From Cydia pomonella (Eukaryota; Arthropoda; Insecta; Lepidoptera; Tortricidae): DNA of 64,000 nucleotides. This document shows positions 34,119 to 45,659 of the stretch, piece by piece. The notes under the pieces were generated by a model, which did not search any database, was not told where the DNA came from, and saw nothing but the letters and a program-made list of their open reading frames with translations. The stretch's first letter is position 1, and every line of letters begins with the position of its first letter. Position numbers and translations under genes: made by a program. The stretch is taken from assembly GCF_033807575.1 (NCBI RefSeq), contig NC_084711.1:1178001-1242000 (forward strand), read 5' to 3'.

Positions 34119-34247
34119 GCCTAGAACCGCGAAAATCGAAGTTCATCAATTGCGGGCATTTTTCTTTGTCACTCTAATTACGTGTTAGTGAGTGTAAAAA
34201 AGAAAGATCCCCGCAATTTGCGAATTTCGGTTTTCGCGTTAGACCCC
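34119..34247. mobile_element. GGGCCTACCGCGAA foldback family, copy
   Basis: 'gaaccgcgaaaatcgaagtt' at the left, 'tgcgaatttcggttttcgcg' at the right, and the family centre 'tttttctttgtcactctaat'. Confidence 0.75.
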
Positions 34248-35784
34248 CTCTTGCTAAACTGTTCATTTGGCAGCTGTAAATAATAGTTCGAAATCTCTCC
34301 GGTTGAGCTAGGGTAGCACAAGGACATGACATGAATTTAGACGTTATTTTTGGAGTACGCTGTCAAAAATTTGTTCGCAATGTATTGTGGCGCCGCGCCG
34401 CCGCCTATTTAAGGTTTTTTTTTTTATACATACTTTTCGTACACAAAGATTGTTCTCCTTACCTTACCCTTCACAGCTACAGCTATGTAATTTCATAAAG
34501 TTTACGAAACAAATGATTTCAACAGTTTTTCACGGCCAAAAACCAAATGAACCAAATGCGGAAACGTATTGTTTACATTACAAACAAACGCTCCAGGAAA
34601 GTGGTCGTTCAACCGTCGCGTCGAACAATGGCCGCCATAACACTTATCTGTGAAATATTTGCAATCGCAACCACGATGTCTTATGTCAACGATACACGTT
34701 AAATAATTATTGTGAGTACACAATGGAATTCATTTGTAATAAAAAAGAGTAATGAATTGAAATCTATTTAGTGAATGAGACTTAAGTTGGATGGTGTAAT
34801 GCTAAGTATGGCATAATTGGAAACAATGGAAAGGTCAGAAAAAACATTGGAGTTAACAAAATGAACATTTATAAAATAGTAAGTATCACTGTTAAATACC
34901 TACTGTTTTTACAAGATATAGGATGCAAACGAGCAGACTAATCGCCTCATGGTAAGCGGATACCGTCGCCCATTAACATCCGCAATACCAGAGAGCCCAA
35001 AAGGCCACAAAATGCTAGTACTCGTATTCTTTGTGGTATAAATGTCAACGAGGAGTCTTGTTTAATGTCGGACTTTAACATTTCATACTTATGTGTGTGG
35101 TGGTCAAAAATCGTAACCTCAACCCTCGATTGTGTTGTATAGAGCAGAAATTACGCTTTCGGGAAAAAAACCTAAAATATGGCTTCAAATTCCGTCAGGG
35201 TCCTTATCATACACATACAAGAGGTAAATCTATATAAAATCTAAAGGGGTGGTTTTCTATCGCTGGTTCTTAGATATATGTTTATTTTTTATGAAGTTAT
35301 CTTCTTCGTAATTTGCTCAATCCGCGAAGAATGTATATCAACCCGAGTGAAATGAGCGCTGCACGCGATCCATTATGACGCCCGACAAGTTTCAGGAAAT
35401 ATATAGGTACTCTTTGTTTCCAAACCATTAGCTTCGCTTGTTAACTTTTTACCGTCTGTCAAATCCAAGAAAAGTGGCTCGAAATGACATCTAGGTACAT
35501 GTAATATGTTTGCTAATAGAGGTTGTTTTCAGGTGAAATGATACTTGGGAAACGCATATTGTCTTGATGAAGATACAGTTAGGGAGATAGTAGTTAACAA
35601 TAGCATGGTATTGTTAATAGTCACTTTAGTGTGTATGAGCGTAAATCTCTGCCTCAAGCGTTTAATATGAGAACGGCATATCAATCATTCTCATTTAAAC
35701 TGATGTTTGATGTACCAACAAATATATCATACTTGCAAATAGTTTCACATGGAAAAATCACTGATAAATAAAATTAATAAATAT
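34248..35784. other. gene-free stretch, 1.5 kb
   Basis: A degraded retroposon fragment at 34920-35000 ('caaacgagcagactaatcgc', 'cgtcgcccattaacatccgc'). No exon. Frames at 34387-34723 overlap on opposite strands. Confidence 0.4.
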
Positions 35785-36050
35785 TTGAGGACAATCTTAC
35801 ACAAATCGACCTATCCCCAAATTAAGCAAAGCTTGTACTATGGGTACTAGGCGACGATATACATACGTATATAGATAAAAAAATACTCATATAGATAAAT
35901 ACATATGTACTTATATACATAGAAAACAAACAGGACTCAGGAACAAATATCTGTGTTGATCACACAAATAAATGTACCGGGATTCTAACCCGGGATGATC
36001 AGCTTCATAGGCAGAGTCGCTATCACTAACCACTAGGCCAGACCGGTCGT
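35785..36050 (-). mobile_element. tRNA-derived SINE, full length
   Basis: Same family as 16225-16500. On the minus strand: 'cgaccggtctggcctagtgg', a box B (GGTTAGAATCC), 'gttcctgagtcctgtttgtt', and a decayed tail near 35790. Confidence 0.8.
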
Positions 36051-36544
36051 AAAAAAAAAAGTCGGGAATTTTCTAAAATAGAAACTTCCTTGAAGTCCTT
36101 TAATATTTTTAAGGACTGCCTAATACTATTCTTACTTTTTGGAAACATGCTGCAATTATTATTGGACTATTGCATAACTGTTTAAGTACATACTGCGTTT
36201 CAGATCGTGCGCTCATGCACGCTATGCGCTTGCATCGAGCTTTTTGCCGCGCGACATAAGCCCCTCCATTATCGTCACAACATTGTGTCAGATATATACG
36301 TCATTCTTTATCTACGTTGTGTATTATAAGGCACTACGTGTTCCGTGTACGCAAGACTTTTTTGGCTGACACCGTGTGATCGCTCTAAAGTTGTTCTTAG
36401 ATTAGTGCAAGGCGTGATTAATAGTGAATCTTAAGCTAAGACACTGACAAAGTATACTTCCTACACCCCTAGATTACTACCGTGTCATTCCATGTCGTGT
36501 ATATGTAATAAAATATCATGTACGTTACGTTATTTTTATATACG

Positions 36545-36690
36545 TTAGTAGTCCCCGCCGACAAAGTGGGTGGTACTCGGTTCAAATCCTGGTAAGGCCA
36601 TTTATTTGTATAATGAGCGCGGATATTTCCTGAATTATAGATAGATGTTCTCTATATATTTAAGTATACTGTGGGACTGGGTTTATTAAC
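36545..36690 (+). mobile_element. SINE fragment
   Basis: Box B region 'ggttcaaatcctggtaaggc' plus body and a shortened tail 'tactgtgggactgggtttat'. The 5' end is diverged. Confidence 0.65.
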
Positions 36691-37337
36691 AATAAGTTAA
36701 GTATACAGGACGTTTTTTTAGGCACTTGCATTAATATAGGTGAGCAACTTTTATTATGGGACCAACCCCAAAATCACGAAAAAAATTGTCCGTTTCAAAC
36801 ATGGCTGAAGGATTGTCTACAACAATATTAATATTTTGATATACCTAATTTTATGGAGCCTTAACTGTACCAACTTAAAAGAATAAGAAAAAATAGTAAT
36901 GATGTAAAGCAAGACTCACAAAGTGCTAATTGAAAGAAAAGGCATATGAAATCGAGAGCTATATTTATGCAAATCTCAACTGCAAGAGGCCAGTTGGATA
37001 TTTACGGCTTATGAGCTATCTTATCAGCGCCAGCGCCGATTAATTCCTCGCTCCGCCAACTCACATCTACGGTCAGCAATGATAGTAACTTCCAATACAA
37101 TAATAACGAGGAATTAATCGCTGCGGATAGGAATACGTGGTTAATTTTTTTCTGTTTCCTCGCGGGCACCTTGTATAATTGGAATTACATTTAAATTAAA
37201 TTAAACCATTACAAAGCCCTCCGCCTCAGCCAGATAAATGATACGATACGCTTTAATGATAATAGCATAGCATCGGCATGACTCCGCGGCGCGATCAGAG
37301 AACCAGTACTCTTTTATTGAAATAGCTATAACACTAT
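36691..37337. other. gene-free stretch
   Basis: No repeat or exon is confidently recognised. 36950-37150 carries less AT than its neighbours. Confidence 0.4.
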
Positions 37338-37598
37338 CGGCCCGATTCGAAGAATGAGATACGATAACGATAAGTTCTGTTTAAAATAAGTTCTCATTTA
37401 GATATCGTTTGTATGTCGTATAATTGACAGAAGCAGCTCGATTCGGGCAACCAATGTCACTTTGAAGTTAGAAATATCGTAGATAGATCTTTTTGGGATT
37501 ACAGCGGAATCGCAATGAACGTCAATTTTGACATGTCGTTTAGTTATCGATCTTTTAAAGATCTTAAACGTGTCTTAATCATTCTTAGAATCGGACCG
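37338..37598. mobile_element. TA-flanked long-TIR MITE, copy 2
   Basis: Ends CGGCCCGATTCGAAGAATGA and, from the right, CGGTCCGATTCTAAGAATGA. The interior matches 32941-33177 in reverse complement but has extra sequence at 37440-37500. Confidence 0.75.
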
Positions 37599-37965
37599 TA
37601 AGTAGTTAAAATAAGAATTAAATAAAAACCTTATTATTAATCGTTGAAATTTTGAAGTACTATTTATTAGACTTTTATGTATTATTCAATTATATAACGG
37701 GACTTGATCGCGTAATATGTTTGAAATTTACCTCCGACGTTTCAAGGACGACGTTGTCTTTTATGTTTTCTTCACGTTTAAACTAAATTAAAAGCTTAAA
37801 ACTATTTTTATCTCCAATCATGGACAATTGGACTATATGACACCATTTATTTTAAAACAGACCGAAATTAATGAAATCAATCAATATCAAGCAGCTGTTT
37901 AATTTTTGTTTATTTTAAAATATTGTCAGTGTTTAAATACATAACTTAAATATTTATTTTTATAG

Positions 37966-38024
37966 CATTTGTGGTTTATGTTTCATCATTGGTGCCACGT
38001 CCATTATAGGGGTGTTTGCTATGG
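37966..38024 (+). CDS. candidate internal coding exon (unrecognised protein)
   Basis: A 59-nt block is bounded by a good acceptor (tatttatttttatag) and a near-consensus donor (ATGG|gtaagt). In one frame it encodes ICGLCFIIGATSIIGVFAMG, a hydrophobic, glycine- and serine-containing stretch that looks like a membrane helix. A second frame is also open. No neighbouring exon was found and the protein family is not recognised. It may be an internal exon of a gene with long introns, or a chance combination of splice-like signals. Confidence 0.3.
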
Positions 38025-38393
38025 GTAAGTACGTACGTATATATCCAAAGAATGGTGAATCAAAATAACTTTATGTTGGAAAACCTAACTTATCTGTGAA
38101 ATCAGTCACATAAATAAAATACTCCAATTTATTCTTAATGATATACTAAAATGTTAAAGTTGTAAGATACAAATAAATAAGAATCTAAATCAACCTTTCT
38201 TTTCAAATGATTTCAATCAAATACGTAGCGTGATCTTAATAAAATAACGGTAGGTAATTATAATTAAACAAACGACACGCGATGCGCACGCGCTTTCGCG
38301 CTTATTTAAATGTTTTATCGCCAATCAGCGACCATGGAGGCGAGATCACTATTATATACTTAACATAACTTGGCGTGGAGTGGCTCAACTATA

Positions 38394-38553
38394 GGCCATT
38401 CGAACGTACACTGAGATAAGAATGATATTTGAAACATATTATTTAGTTATCATGCGTCTCGCCTGCACCAATACATGTACGGACAAATACGTGCGAAACG
38501 CAGGATAACTGAAATAACTTTTACTGATATCAGTGTAAGTTCGAATTGACCTG
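38394..38553. mobile_element. foldback MITE (GGYCAATTCGAACKTACACTGA ends)
   Basis: Left arm GGCCATTCGAACGTACACTG and right arm, inward, GGTCAATTCGAACTTACACT. Both continue with matching 'agttatc(a/c)tgcg' blocks. A left-end fragment recurs at 51606-51665. Confidence 0.65.
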
Positions 38554-38601
38554 TATTTCTAGCTGATATCCTGTTCGGCTAGTCTCTTCAGCCAGGACGG
38601 T

Positions 38602-38808
38602 ATAGAGACCGTGCGCGTTGGAGGGTCTGCCATCTTGTGGCTTGAATCGGAACCATAAACATGTATATTTACATGTCACTTGTTTAGTTGTACATAATAG
38701 GTTCTGCCATCTTGTGGGCTACATCGGAACAATAAATCACATTTACGCCTCTCGCCAAAAATCTGACGGCTCCTGTGCTGCCTCCTACAGTTCATGCACG
38801 CTCCCTAT
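38602..38808 (+). mobile_element. ATAGrGA-ended element, copy 3
   Basis: Full-length copy (207 bp) with ATAG at both ends and both internal modules. See 16008-16216. The 88-codon frame starting at 38618 is a by-product. Confidence 0.75.
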
Positions 38809-38854
38809 TCACATTTTACAATTTATTATTATTACAGGAATTGAAACGACTTAC

Positions 38855-39125
38855 AGGCCAATTCGATTCTTAGTTAGGTATTAATAAATCTAATTTCAAT
38901 ATGATACTGATCTGTGAGTGTCAAAATTGAAGTTTTTGGATTCGAGTTTTAGTTATTAGATCTCATTCCAATACGATACTGATTTGTTAGTGTCAAAAGT
39001 GACAAATTCGCCTACGTCTACGTAAATTACTTTCTATACATCTCGCTTGCACTAATATGTGACGAGCCACATGCATAGAAAGTAAGTAAAGTAGACGTGA
39101 ATCAGTATGTCAATGTCAAAACTGG
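38855..39125. repeat. decayed MITE fragments
   Basis: 'caattcgattcttagttagg' and 'gatactgatctgtgagtgtc' belong to the family best seen at 45236-45371 and 51668-51750. 38997-39105 holds a separate inverted repeat ('cgtaaattactttctataca' / 'atagaaagtaagtaaagtag'). Confidence 0.5.
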
Positions 39126-39489
39126 TGGTAGCGGTTCTCGTCTGCGTTTACTCCTATGATAATCAAAGGTAATAAAAAAATGCAACTAATATTGATACAT
39201 ACCCAAGAAATCTGGTAATAGCCGCACGCCTGTGTTTTATTACGGTGAAATGAAAGTTTTCTAAGCAATTACAACATTAATTACACAAAACATACAAACG
39301 GGGAAAGTCGACACAAAAAGGTATTATGATCTTTGATTTACATCAAATACCAATAAACTAGTGATTATAATTAATTAATTCCAAGCGGAAGGAAGCACGG
39401 GCACAGCTATTTTTAGTTTTTGGTGAATTAGCAGTAGTTTACAACATAGTTCGCTGGAGTTATGGTAACAGGGAAAGTAAGTCTATTTC

Positions 39490-39592
39490 AAGTTGTAAGA
39501 AAGTAACTTGATGAATTATATAAAGTGACCGCAGGGTCTGAACTCGCGACCCCGAGACAGACCGCACCGTGAGCGCATGTTACTTGACTTAT
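39490..39592 (-). repeat. tRNA-like repeat, unoccupied sister site of the hAT insertion
   Basis: The stretch 'gatgaattatataaagtgac' + CGCAGGGTCTGAACTCGCGA is continuous here. The same sequence at 40530-40560 / 42625-42690 is split by a 2.06-kb hAT element. On the minus strand it contains a box-B-like GGTCGCGAGTTCAGACC, so it may be a SINE head. Confidence 0.7.
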
Positions 39593-39654
39593 AACTTCTC
39601 TTATTTTAAAATGCAATTTTTATGTTTTATAGAGATATACATACATACATATAA

Positions 39655-39850
39655 TCAAGCCTAGTTTCCAGAGAGGTAGGCAGAGACCACGGATTTCCAC
39701 TTGCTACGATTCTGACATACCTCTTTCGCTTCCTTCACTTTCATAACATTCCTCATACACGCTCGCCGGTTTAGGGCGCTCCCGTGCTCTGGACCTGGCC
39801 TTTCTTCAGGATTTCCCCGATTTGATTATGGAAATTCCGCCGAGTTCTAG
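39655..39850 (-). mobile_element. LINE ORF C-terminal end (EILKKGQ family)
   Basis: Reverse-complement relative of 17033-17242 ('tttcttcaggatttccccga', 'cattcctcatacacgctcgc', 'gatttccacttgctacgatt'). Confidence 0.65.
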
Positions 39851-40017
39851 TCTCATAGAGTTATAATGCATAGCAAACGAGCCACCTGGTGGTAAACGGT
39901 CATTTGTCATATATTATATGACAAGTACTGATCATTACTTTGTAGCCTAGGATACTGGACGAATGTTAGTAAGTAATTCTGAGTTGCCTCTAAATCTTAT
40001 ACCTTTAAACGAGCAAT

Positions 40018-40460
40018 TCTTGTATATATATAAATATATATATTTCCGGGATCTCGGAAACGGCTCTAACGATTTTGCTGAAATTTGGTATATGGGGGTT
40101 TTTGGGGGTAAACAATCGATCTAGATTAGTCTTATGTTTGGGAAAACGCGTGTTTTCGAGTTTTCATGAGTTTTTCTCTCGACGCAGAATATGGTCGCTA
40201 ATTTCGTGTTGCCGGCCACTGTCCGTCTGGTCCAGCGGGTTAAAACGCGGACTGCTAAACGAGTGCTAGGGGTTCGAATCTCGCCCGGTGACTAACTTTT
40301 GTTTTTTTTAATATGTTCAAGTTTATGTATAATTTTTTCATTTTTATTGTTTTAGACAAGTTTAATTTAGTAAAAAAATGTATTAAGATTATCACCTATA
40401 CACCACCATATTACAATAAATAGTTATAACCGAGCAAAGCTCGGTCGCCCAGGTATAACT
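40018..40460 (+). mobile_element. short Helitron-like element
   Basis: The left border begins TCTTGTATATATATAAATAT, comparable to the TC start of the Helitron at 28010. Near the right end is a hairpin ACCGAGC-AAA-GCTCGGT (40429-40445) followed by 'cgcccagg'. The exact 3' nucleotide is uncertain because no clean CTRR follows at the expected distance. No coding sequence. It carries a tRNA-like segment (next entry). Confidence 0.55.
40213..40294 (+). repeat. tRNA-Ser(GCT)-like sequence
   Basis: It shows a box-A-like TGGTCCAGCGGGTTAAAACG, an anticodon-arm-like CGGACTGCTAAACG, whose GGACTGCTAA core resembles tRNA-Ser with anticodon GCT, and a box B GGTTCGAATCT. The acceptor stem does not close, so this is a tRNA-derived retroposon head or pseudo-tRNA, not a functional gene. 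It lies inside the Helitron-like element. Confidence 0.5.
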
Positions 40461-40560
40461 ACTAATACGTGAGCAGAGTGTCGTTCATTAAGCTCCTTAG
40501 CTCGCGGGTTCTGGTAACAGAGAGAAAGTAACTTGATGAATTATATAAAGTGACCGCAGG

Positions 40561-42624
40561 CAGTGCCGGATTAACCATTAAGCAAAATAAGCACTTGCTT
40601 AGGGCACCACGTGTAGGGGGGCACCAAAATCGTAGGAAAAAAAACGCGCAGGCTGCATCAGCATCGCAGTCGTAGTGTAGTACTTATGTACACGAAACTT
40701 TTTGATACGTGTGAAAGTACCCATCTAATAACGAAGGGTCGTAAGGGAGTGAGGACACGTAAGTACATCTCCAACCTTACGCAGAGGCCATCAAAGCTCA
40801 TGGCCAAAAAATTTTGCCATCGGGCTTGTGGCTAACCGATTTTCGCGACGTAGAATACCGATTTTGTAGCGTATTTTGCACTCTTGTACACCAGATGTAT
40901 CGGCCAGGCCGAGTTGCTGCAGAGCCGCGATCCTGCGACCTAATTGTCAAAGTGTAATAAAGGGCCCTGCGAGGGCCGAAAAACAAAAGCATCTTATCAA
41001 GTTGCGCTTTTGAGTTAAGCCAAAGGCCGAGCAGTAGGAGGACCGTGATTACATAGGTTCGGTTTCAAGCCACTCTTTTGCAGTTCGGTGTTAGGTCTTA
41101 TGCGACGCCAGGCCTTCTACTTTATGCAAACTGCCTCACTTTCGCTTGGCCATGGATCCAAATCTATACTGTCCTCTTTCGCAGCTGGGCTGCCTTGCTC
41201 ACACCTCGCCATTGGTTGTAATATGATATCGCGCCGCGATCAGATGCTCCGGACGTCCAGCTATTCATACCTCGCCATTGGTCAAATTCAAGCCTTGTTT
41301 TCTTCCAGCTCGACCTTCATCATCTGTAAGCGCCGATTGAACTCTCCGCGCATTCAGCCTTAGACTTTGCCTTTAAAAACACTGATTTAAACCTTCACGA
41401 TTTAGGCCAATCAAATTAGATCCAAAAATAGCGTTTTGAGGAATTAATTCCCAGCAAGCTGGAAATTGTTTTAATACATTTATTTGGTCCTAAATGCGTG
41501 TAATCCGAGTTTGCTCTATCCCAGGAGGTGTGCATACATTTTGGGATCCTTAGGAGATATTTTTTTCCTTTGAATTGCCAAACCACTCGATTTAGAAGGA
41601 ACCCACTATCAATTACAATAGGACTTGGTGGATCAGACACTGGTAGCTAAGAATGCGTTTTAGGATAATTAACATAATTTTACCAAAAATAAAAAATTAC
41701 TACCTTTTTTACAATTTACTACGAATACATATTAAGGTACCTTAAATCAATCAATATATTTTATTGCAAGAACATAGTTAAATTACATTTCGGATCCTCA
41801 GATATCAATTTTAATAATACTCGTAATTAGAGCAAATTTTCCGTCCGCCGTACCGTTTTGGATTTACAAGCAAAAAAAACTGAAAAAGAGGAAACATTTA
41901 TGCACACCTCCTGGAATGGAGTAAACTCGGATTACACATATTTTTAGGTCGGAAAAATCTAATTGTTTTGGCCTAATTGTGACACATTATTATTTAAGAA
42001 AACGAGACTTAATCCCGTTTGATTAAGTTCTAAAATTACGACCAACGTCAAAATAATGATGTCGACTTTACACAGTTTTCTCCGAGACCATGGGGACAAC
42101 GCCGTCCTTGAAACGTCTTCTGGTCAGACGTCATTTTGAAACTTACCCTATTAAGTCCCGTATTCATAAACAATAATTTGCTATTTAAGATATTTTTGGC
42201 CATTGGTACTGGTTCTGACAAGAACCAATGGCCAATGGCTAAGCCCCTACTGAAGCTCGGCCTTTGCCCTCACATGAATGAGCTTCGCAGGAAAGCTCTA
42301 GAGGTTGCAAAACTCTGTGCGGAGTACGGCCTATGTCTTACGTCTTCGCTTACACTTGGAAAATGGTTGGCTTGGCCTCCGGACTTATGCGAAACACGGT
42401 CTTCGAATTTGCTTACACTTGACCTTACCTACTCTTGGAACATTACTGCTGCAGTACTGTCAATTTCCGTGACAAAATGATGTGACGGATTGAAAATTGT
42501 ATTCTCAGCAGTAATGCGGCAATCAATGTCACTCAATTTACCAATAAAATTCAATGTAATCTTGATGAGGGGGCACCATGGTCTAGAAATGCTTAGGGCA
42601 CCAAAATGTCTTAATCCGGCACTG
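40561..42624. mobile_element. hAT element with 8-bp target duplication, no transposase
   Basis: Ends CAGTGCCGGATTAACCATTA and, from the right, CAGTGCCGGATTAAGACATT. Inside these, both ends carry 'tgcttagggcacca'. The direct repeat ACCGCAGG flanks the element (40553-40560 and 42625-42632). The 2064-bp interior has only short frames (91 codons at 41088, 114 codons at 42136) without RNase-H-like or hATC features, so it is non-autonomous. A second inverted-repeat structure is nested inside at 41402-41980. A repeat fragment with 'gacaacgccgtccttgaaac' is at 42000-42165. Confidence 0.88.
41402..41980. mobile_element. inverted-repeat element nested in the hAT
   Basis: The outer arms read TAGGCCAATCAAATTAGATC at the left and, from the right, TAGGCCAAAACAATTAGATT. 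Inner blocks pair again over about 40 bp ('tgtaatccgagtttgctcta' at 41500 with 'agtaaactcggattaca' at 41920). The centre contains AT-rich LINE-like tail sequence ('attttattgcaagaacatag'). The 74-codon minus frame at 41416-41640 lies in one arm. Confidence 0.5.
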
Positions 42625-42841
42625 ACCGCAGGGTCTGAACTCGCGACCCCGAGATAGACCGCACCGTGAGCGCATGGTTACTTGACCCTACAGACTACGT
42701 TTTAGGACTCCGCATTAAGAAGCATATCATTCCCTGCACCTCGTGGCATAATTTTTGAAGAAAGTCGTAGTAGAAAATATGATTAAGTATACAGAAAATA
42801 TGACTATATAGAAAATATGAATATGTTCGATTAATTTTGAA

Positions 42842-42975
42842 GCACATATGATTTTATATAATGTGCAATAAAGATTAAATAAATAAAATAGCCATAATGA
42901 ACCATATTTTATTTATTTATTTATTTAATCTTTATTGCACAATACATGAAGGTACAAATGGCGGACTTATTATAT
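42842..42975. repeat. two LINE 3' ends facing each other
   Basis: 42842-42890 ends in 'gtgcaataaagattaaataa' (plus), and 42905-42975 is the reverse complement of a related terminus ('ttatttaatctttattgcac', 'ggtacaaatggcggacttat'). The two tails form an inverted repeat around 'atagccataatgaaccat'. Confidence 0.65.
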
Positions 42976-44324
42976 TTTATATATGTATATAATAACACTA
43001 CGATTTTCAAGGTGCGATGTTTGTTTTGTTGTGTGCGACATTGTACCCTAGCGACTATAGGACACACGAGCAGTTATCATCGAGCGCAATAATCGCTTTT
43101 AGTTCCTTAGCTGTTTCTAGAATAAGATGTATTATAGGTTAAGTTTCATGTACACCGAATAAACTATTTCTATTTCAATACGCACATATTATTATATGAG
43201 GAAAGTTGCGGTCTTAACACAGGCGTTTTTATACTTGTTAGATATTGTGCCCATCCAATTGCATATCCAAACACTAACTGAATCCCGAGTTCCGTTTAAA
43301 AATACAAAATTCGAGTTTTAACTAAACTGCAAAAATTACTCGGGGTTCATTATGTTTAATATTCAGGGCCACAAAGATCGTAAACGTGGACACAATTGAA
43401 ATGATTAGTCAAGTGGCTGTCAAAAACGGAGAGTCACCAGTGATGACTGCAAGTCGTTTTACATGATTCGCCTATGCGGTAAGTGATCTGTTCTTGAACC
43501 GTAGTGGAACTATCAAGATACGAGTCTGGTTGGTTAGCTCGCCAAGATGCTTTCATGGACATTAGGACTTCTAAGTTTCCAGTTTAATAAAAACGGGTCT
43601 TAACATAAATGTATACAAATAGCTACATATTTAAATAACCATTAACGGCTTATCGCGATGATATTAATGTACTCTGGTAACAAATTAATCGAAAGACATA
43701 TTAGCCGATTAACTAACTTGTTTTATGATGTTCAAAGTAAATCCAAAATGGAACTATTACAAAATATGACTTGGACAAGATGTCACTGTTCAGAATTAAT
43801 TGACTATTTTTACGTTTTAAGTCACGATGCCACGCGTAAAACATTTCTTACATGAAGTTAGATAACGCTCAGCCTTTTTTTGTATAATTTTACGCTTACT
43901 CGGAAATCAAATAAAAATAACACACACAGTCACGTCTGAAAATATCGATACGAAGAACGTGCCAAAAATATGTATGCACTATCTTAATATATTGAATATT
44001 ATGTTAATGTGATATTTGTAGAATCTGGTTACGCCTATTTTAAGGGGCCACAGTACTGGCAGTAGACGGAACCCTGTCAAATTTGTATTTGTGTAGCAAC
44101 GGTTCTATGAATTGTTTGTTTACTTTTATGTATGTCAGTCGGTCAATAACAGTTCTCATGTAAACACTGAATAAATTTCTAGTATACACTTTCTTAGTTT
44201 AACTGTGCTATAGATCTCTGCTAAATAGTGATAGGTTTATCCCCACATAATATTGGGCAATAAAGTCGTTTATACATATTTTTGGCACTTTTTCGTATTG
44301 ATATTTTCAGACGTGACCGTAGAA
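42976..44324. other. gene-free stretch, 1.3 kb
   Basis: No exon or complete repeat is recognised. The 65-codon frame at 43658-43855 shows no family similarity. Confidence 0.4.
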
Positions 44325-44800
44325 ATAACAAAAAGCGGCCAAGTGCGAGTCGGACTCGCCCATGCAAGGTGTAACCCATCATATATTTTTTTTTGGTTTT
44401 ATCTTTCTCTTATTTTAGAAGTTACAGGGGGGGGACACATTTTACCACTTTGGAAGAGTCTCTCGCGCAAACTATTCAGTTTACAAAAAAATTATATTAG
44501 AAACCTCAATATCATTTTTGAAGACCTAACCATAGACACCCCACACGCATGGGTTTGATGAGAAAAAAAATTGAGTTTCAGTTCTAATAAGGGGAACCCT
44601 CAAAATTTATTGTTTTTTTTTCTATTTTTGTGTGAAAATTTTAATGCACAGAATTTTAATTCACAGAATACATCTACTTACCAAGTTTCAACTGTATAGT
44701 TCTTATAGTTTCGGAAAAAAGTGGCTGTATCATACGGACGGACAGACAGACAGACGTAAGGGTTCCGTTTTTTGCCATTTGGCTACGGAACCCTAAAAAG
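44325..44800 (+). repeat. CCAAGTGCGAGTCGGACTCG interspersed element
   Basis: It begins 'gcggccaagtgcgagtcgga', contains 'ccatagacaccccacacgca' and a GACGGACAGACAGACAGACG block at 44730-44755, and ends 'ttggctacggaaccctaaaa'. It shares its ends with the GTCC elements at 14890-15408 and 47955-48125. The 101-codon frame at 44253-44558 runs into it and is not a gene. Confidence 0.65.
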
Positions 44801-45235
44801 ATAACGCACAGCCTAGTATTGATAGGATTCGAGTCCTTCGAATCTTAATTTAAAAATATCGACTCAATTTCAAAAACTTCCGAGATTTAAGTCCCGAGTC
44901 GTGTTGGTTTGTCACGAGCCTCCGAATAATGGCTCCATCGACAGTTAAATAGGTAGGTTTTATCTAAATTAACAGTAATAAGCAATATAAGTAGATAGAT
45001 ATACATGTCTCGCCAACAAACCGCATAAGCAGTTTGGCGAGTAACTTTAAAACTAATGATGCATATGAAAAAAAAAATATATATATAAATTATTTATAGT
45101 AAAAAAACGATAATTCTCTGAAAAGATATCAAATCTCTACAAAAGACTCGGTACTTATCTCTTACAAGTTGAAATGAACTCAAGTTTCGACTCTATTATT
45201 ACAGGCGTATTTTGATCTTAATATCAGTTTATGAA

Positions 45236-45371
45236 TTAGATCTGCATTAGTTACAGATACGATCTGTCAGTGTCAAAAGTGTCGTTCTCGGTTTAAGAAA
45301 TGTCACTTTTGACACTGACAGATCAGCATCACATCGGGAAGAGATCGAATAGCTAAAACTCGAATTGGTCC
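45236..45371. mobile_element. foldback MITE (GGACCAATTCGAGTTTTAG end)
   Basis: A central perfect hairpin is GTCAGTGTCAAAAGTG / CACTTTTGACACTGAC (45268-45317). The right end reads GGACCAATTCGAGTTTTAGC inward. The left end is decayed. Half-copies at 38858 and 51668. Confidence 0.65.
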
Positions 45372-45659
45372 ATAAATCTTTAACCAACACTAACACTGCT
45401 CAAACCCTTGAACCATGAAATTATATTCTTCAATTCAGCATTTCCTCAACTATGGGTCGCGACCCATTGGTGGGCCGCGAGCGAACATTGAGTGGGCCCT
45501 GAAACTACTAGCGCTACCAATAATATTTTATGTCCGTTTTTAAGACAGCCAAGAGGTGGGTCCTGAATTTGGCAGTTTTTGTTAGGTGGGTCTACGCCCA
45601 GTCAACTTTGGGAACCAGTGATTTATTTGTTGTAGAGCTCACGTCGCGAGTAAAAACCA

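Noticed and set aside
40213..40294. Functional tRNA-Ser gene
   Set aside because: The acceptor stem does not pair and the D-arm is degenerate. It sits inside a mobile element.
42136..42480. 114-codon frame inside the 40.5-kb hAT
   Set aside because: It has no hAT transposase features (no RNase-H-like DDE residues, no C-terminal dimerisation motif) and much of it lies over older repeat fragments.
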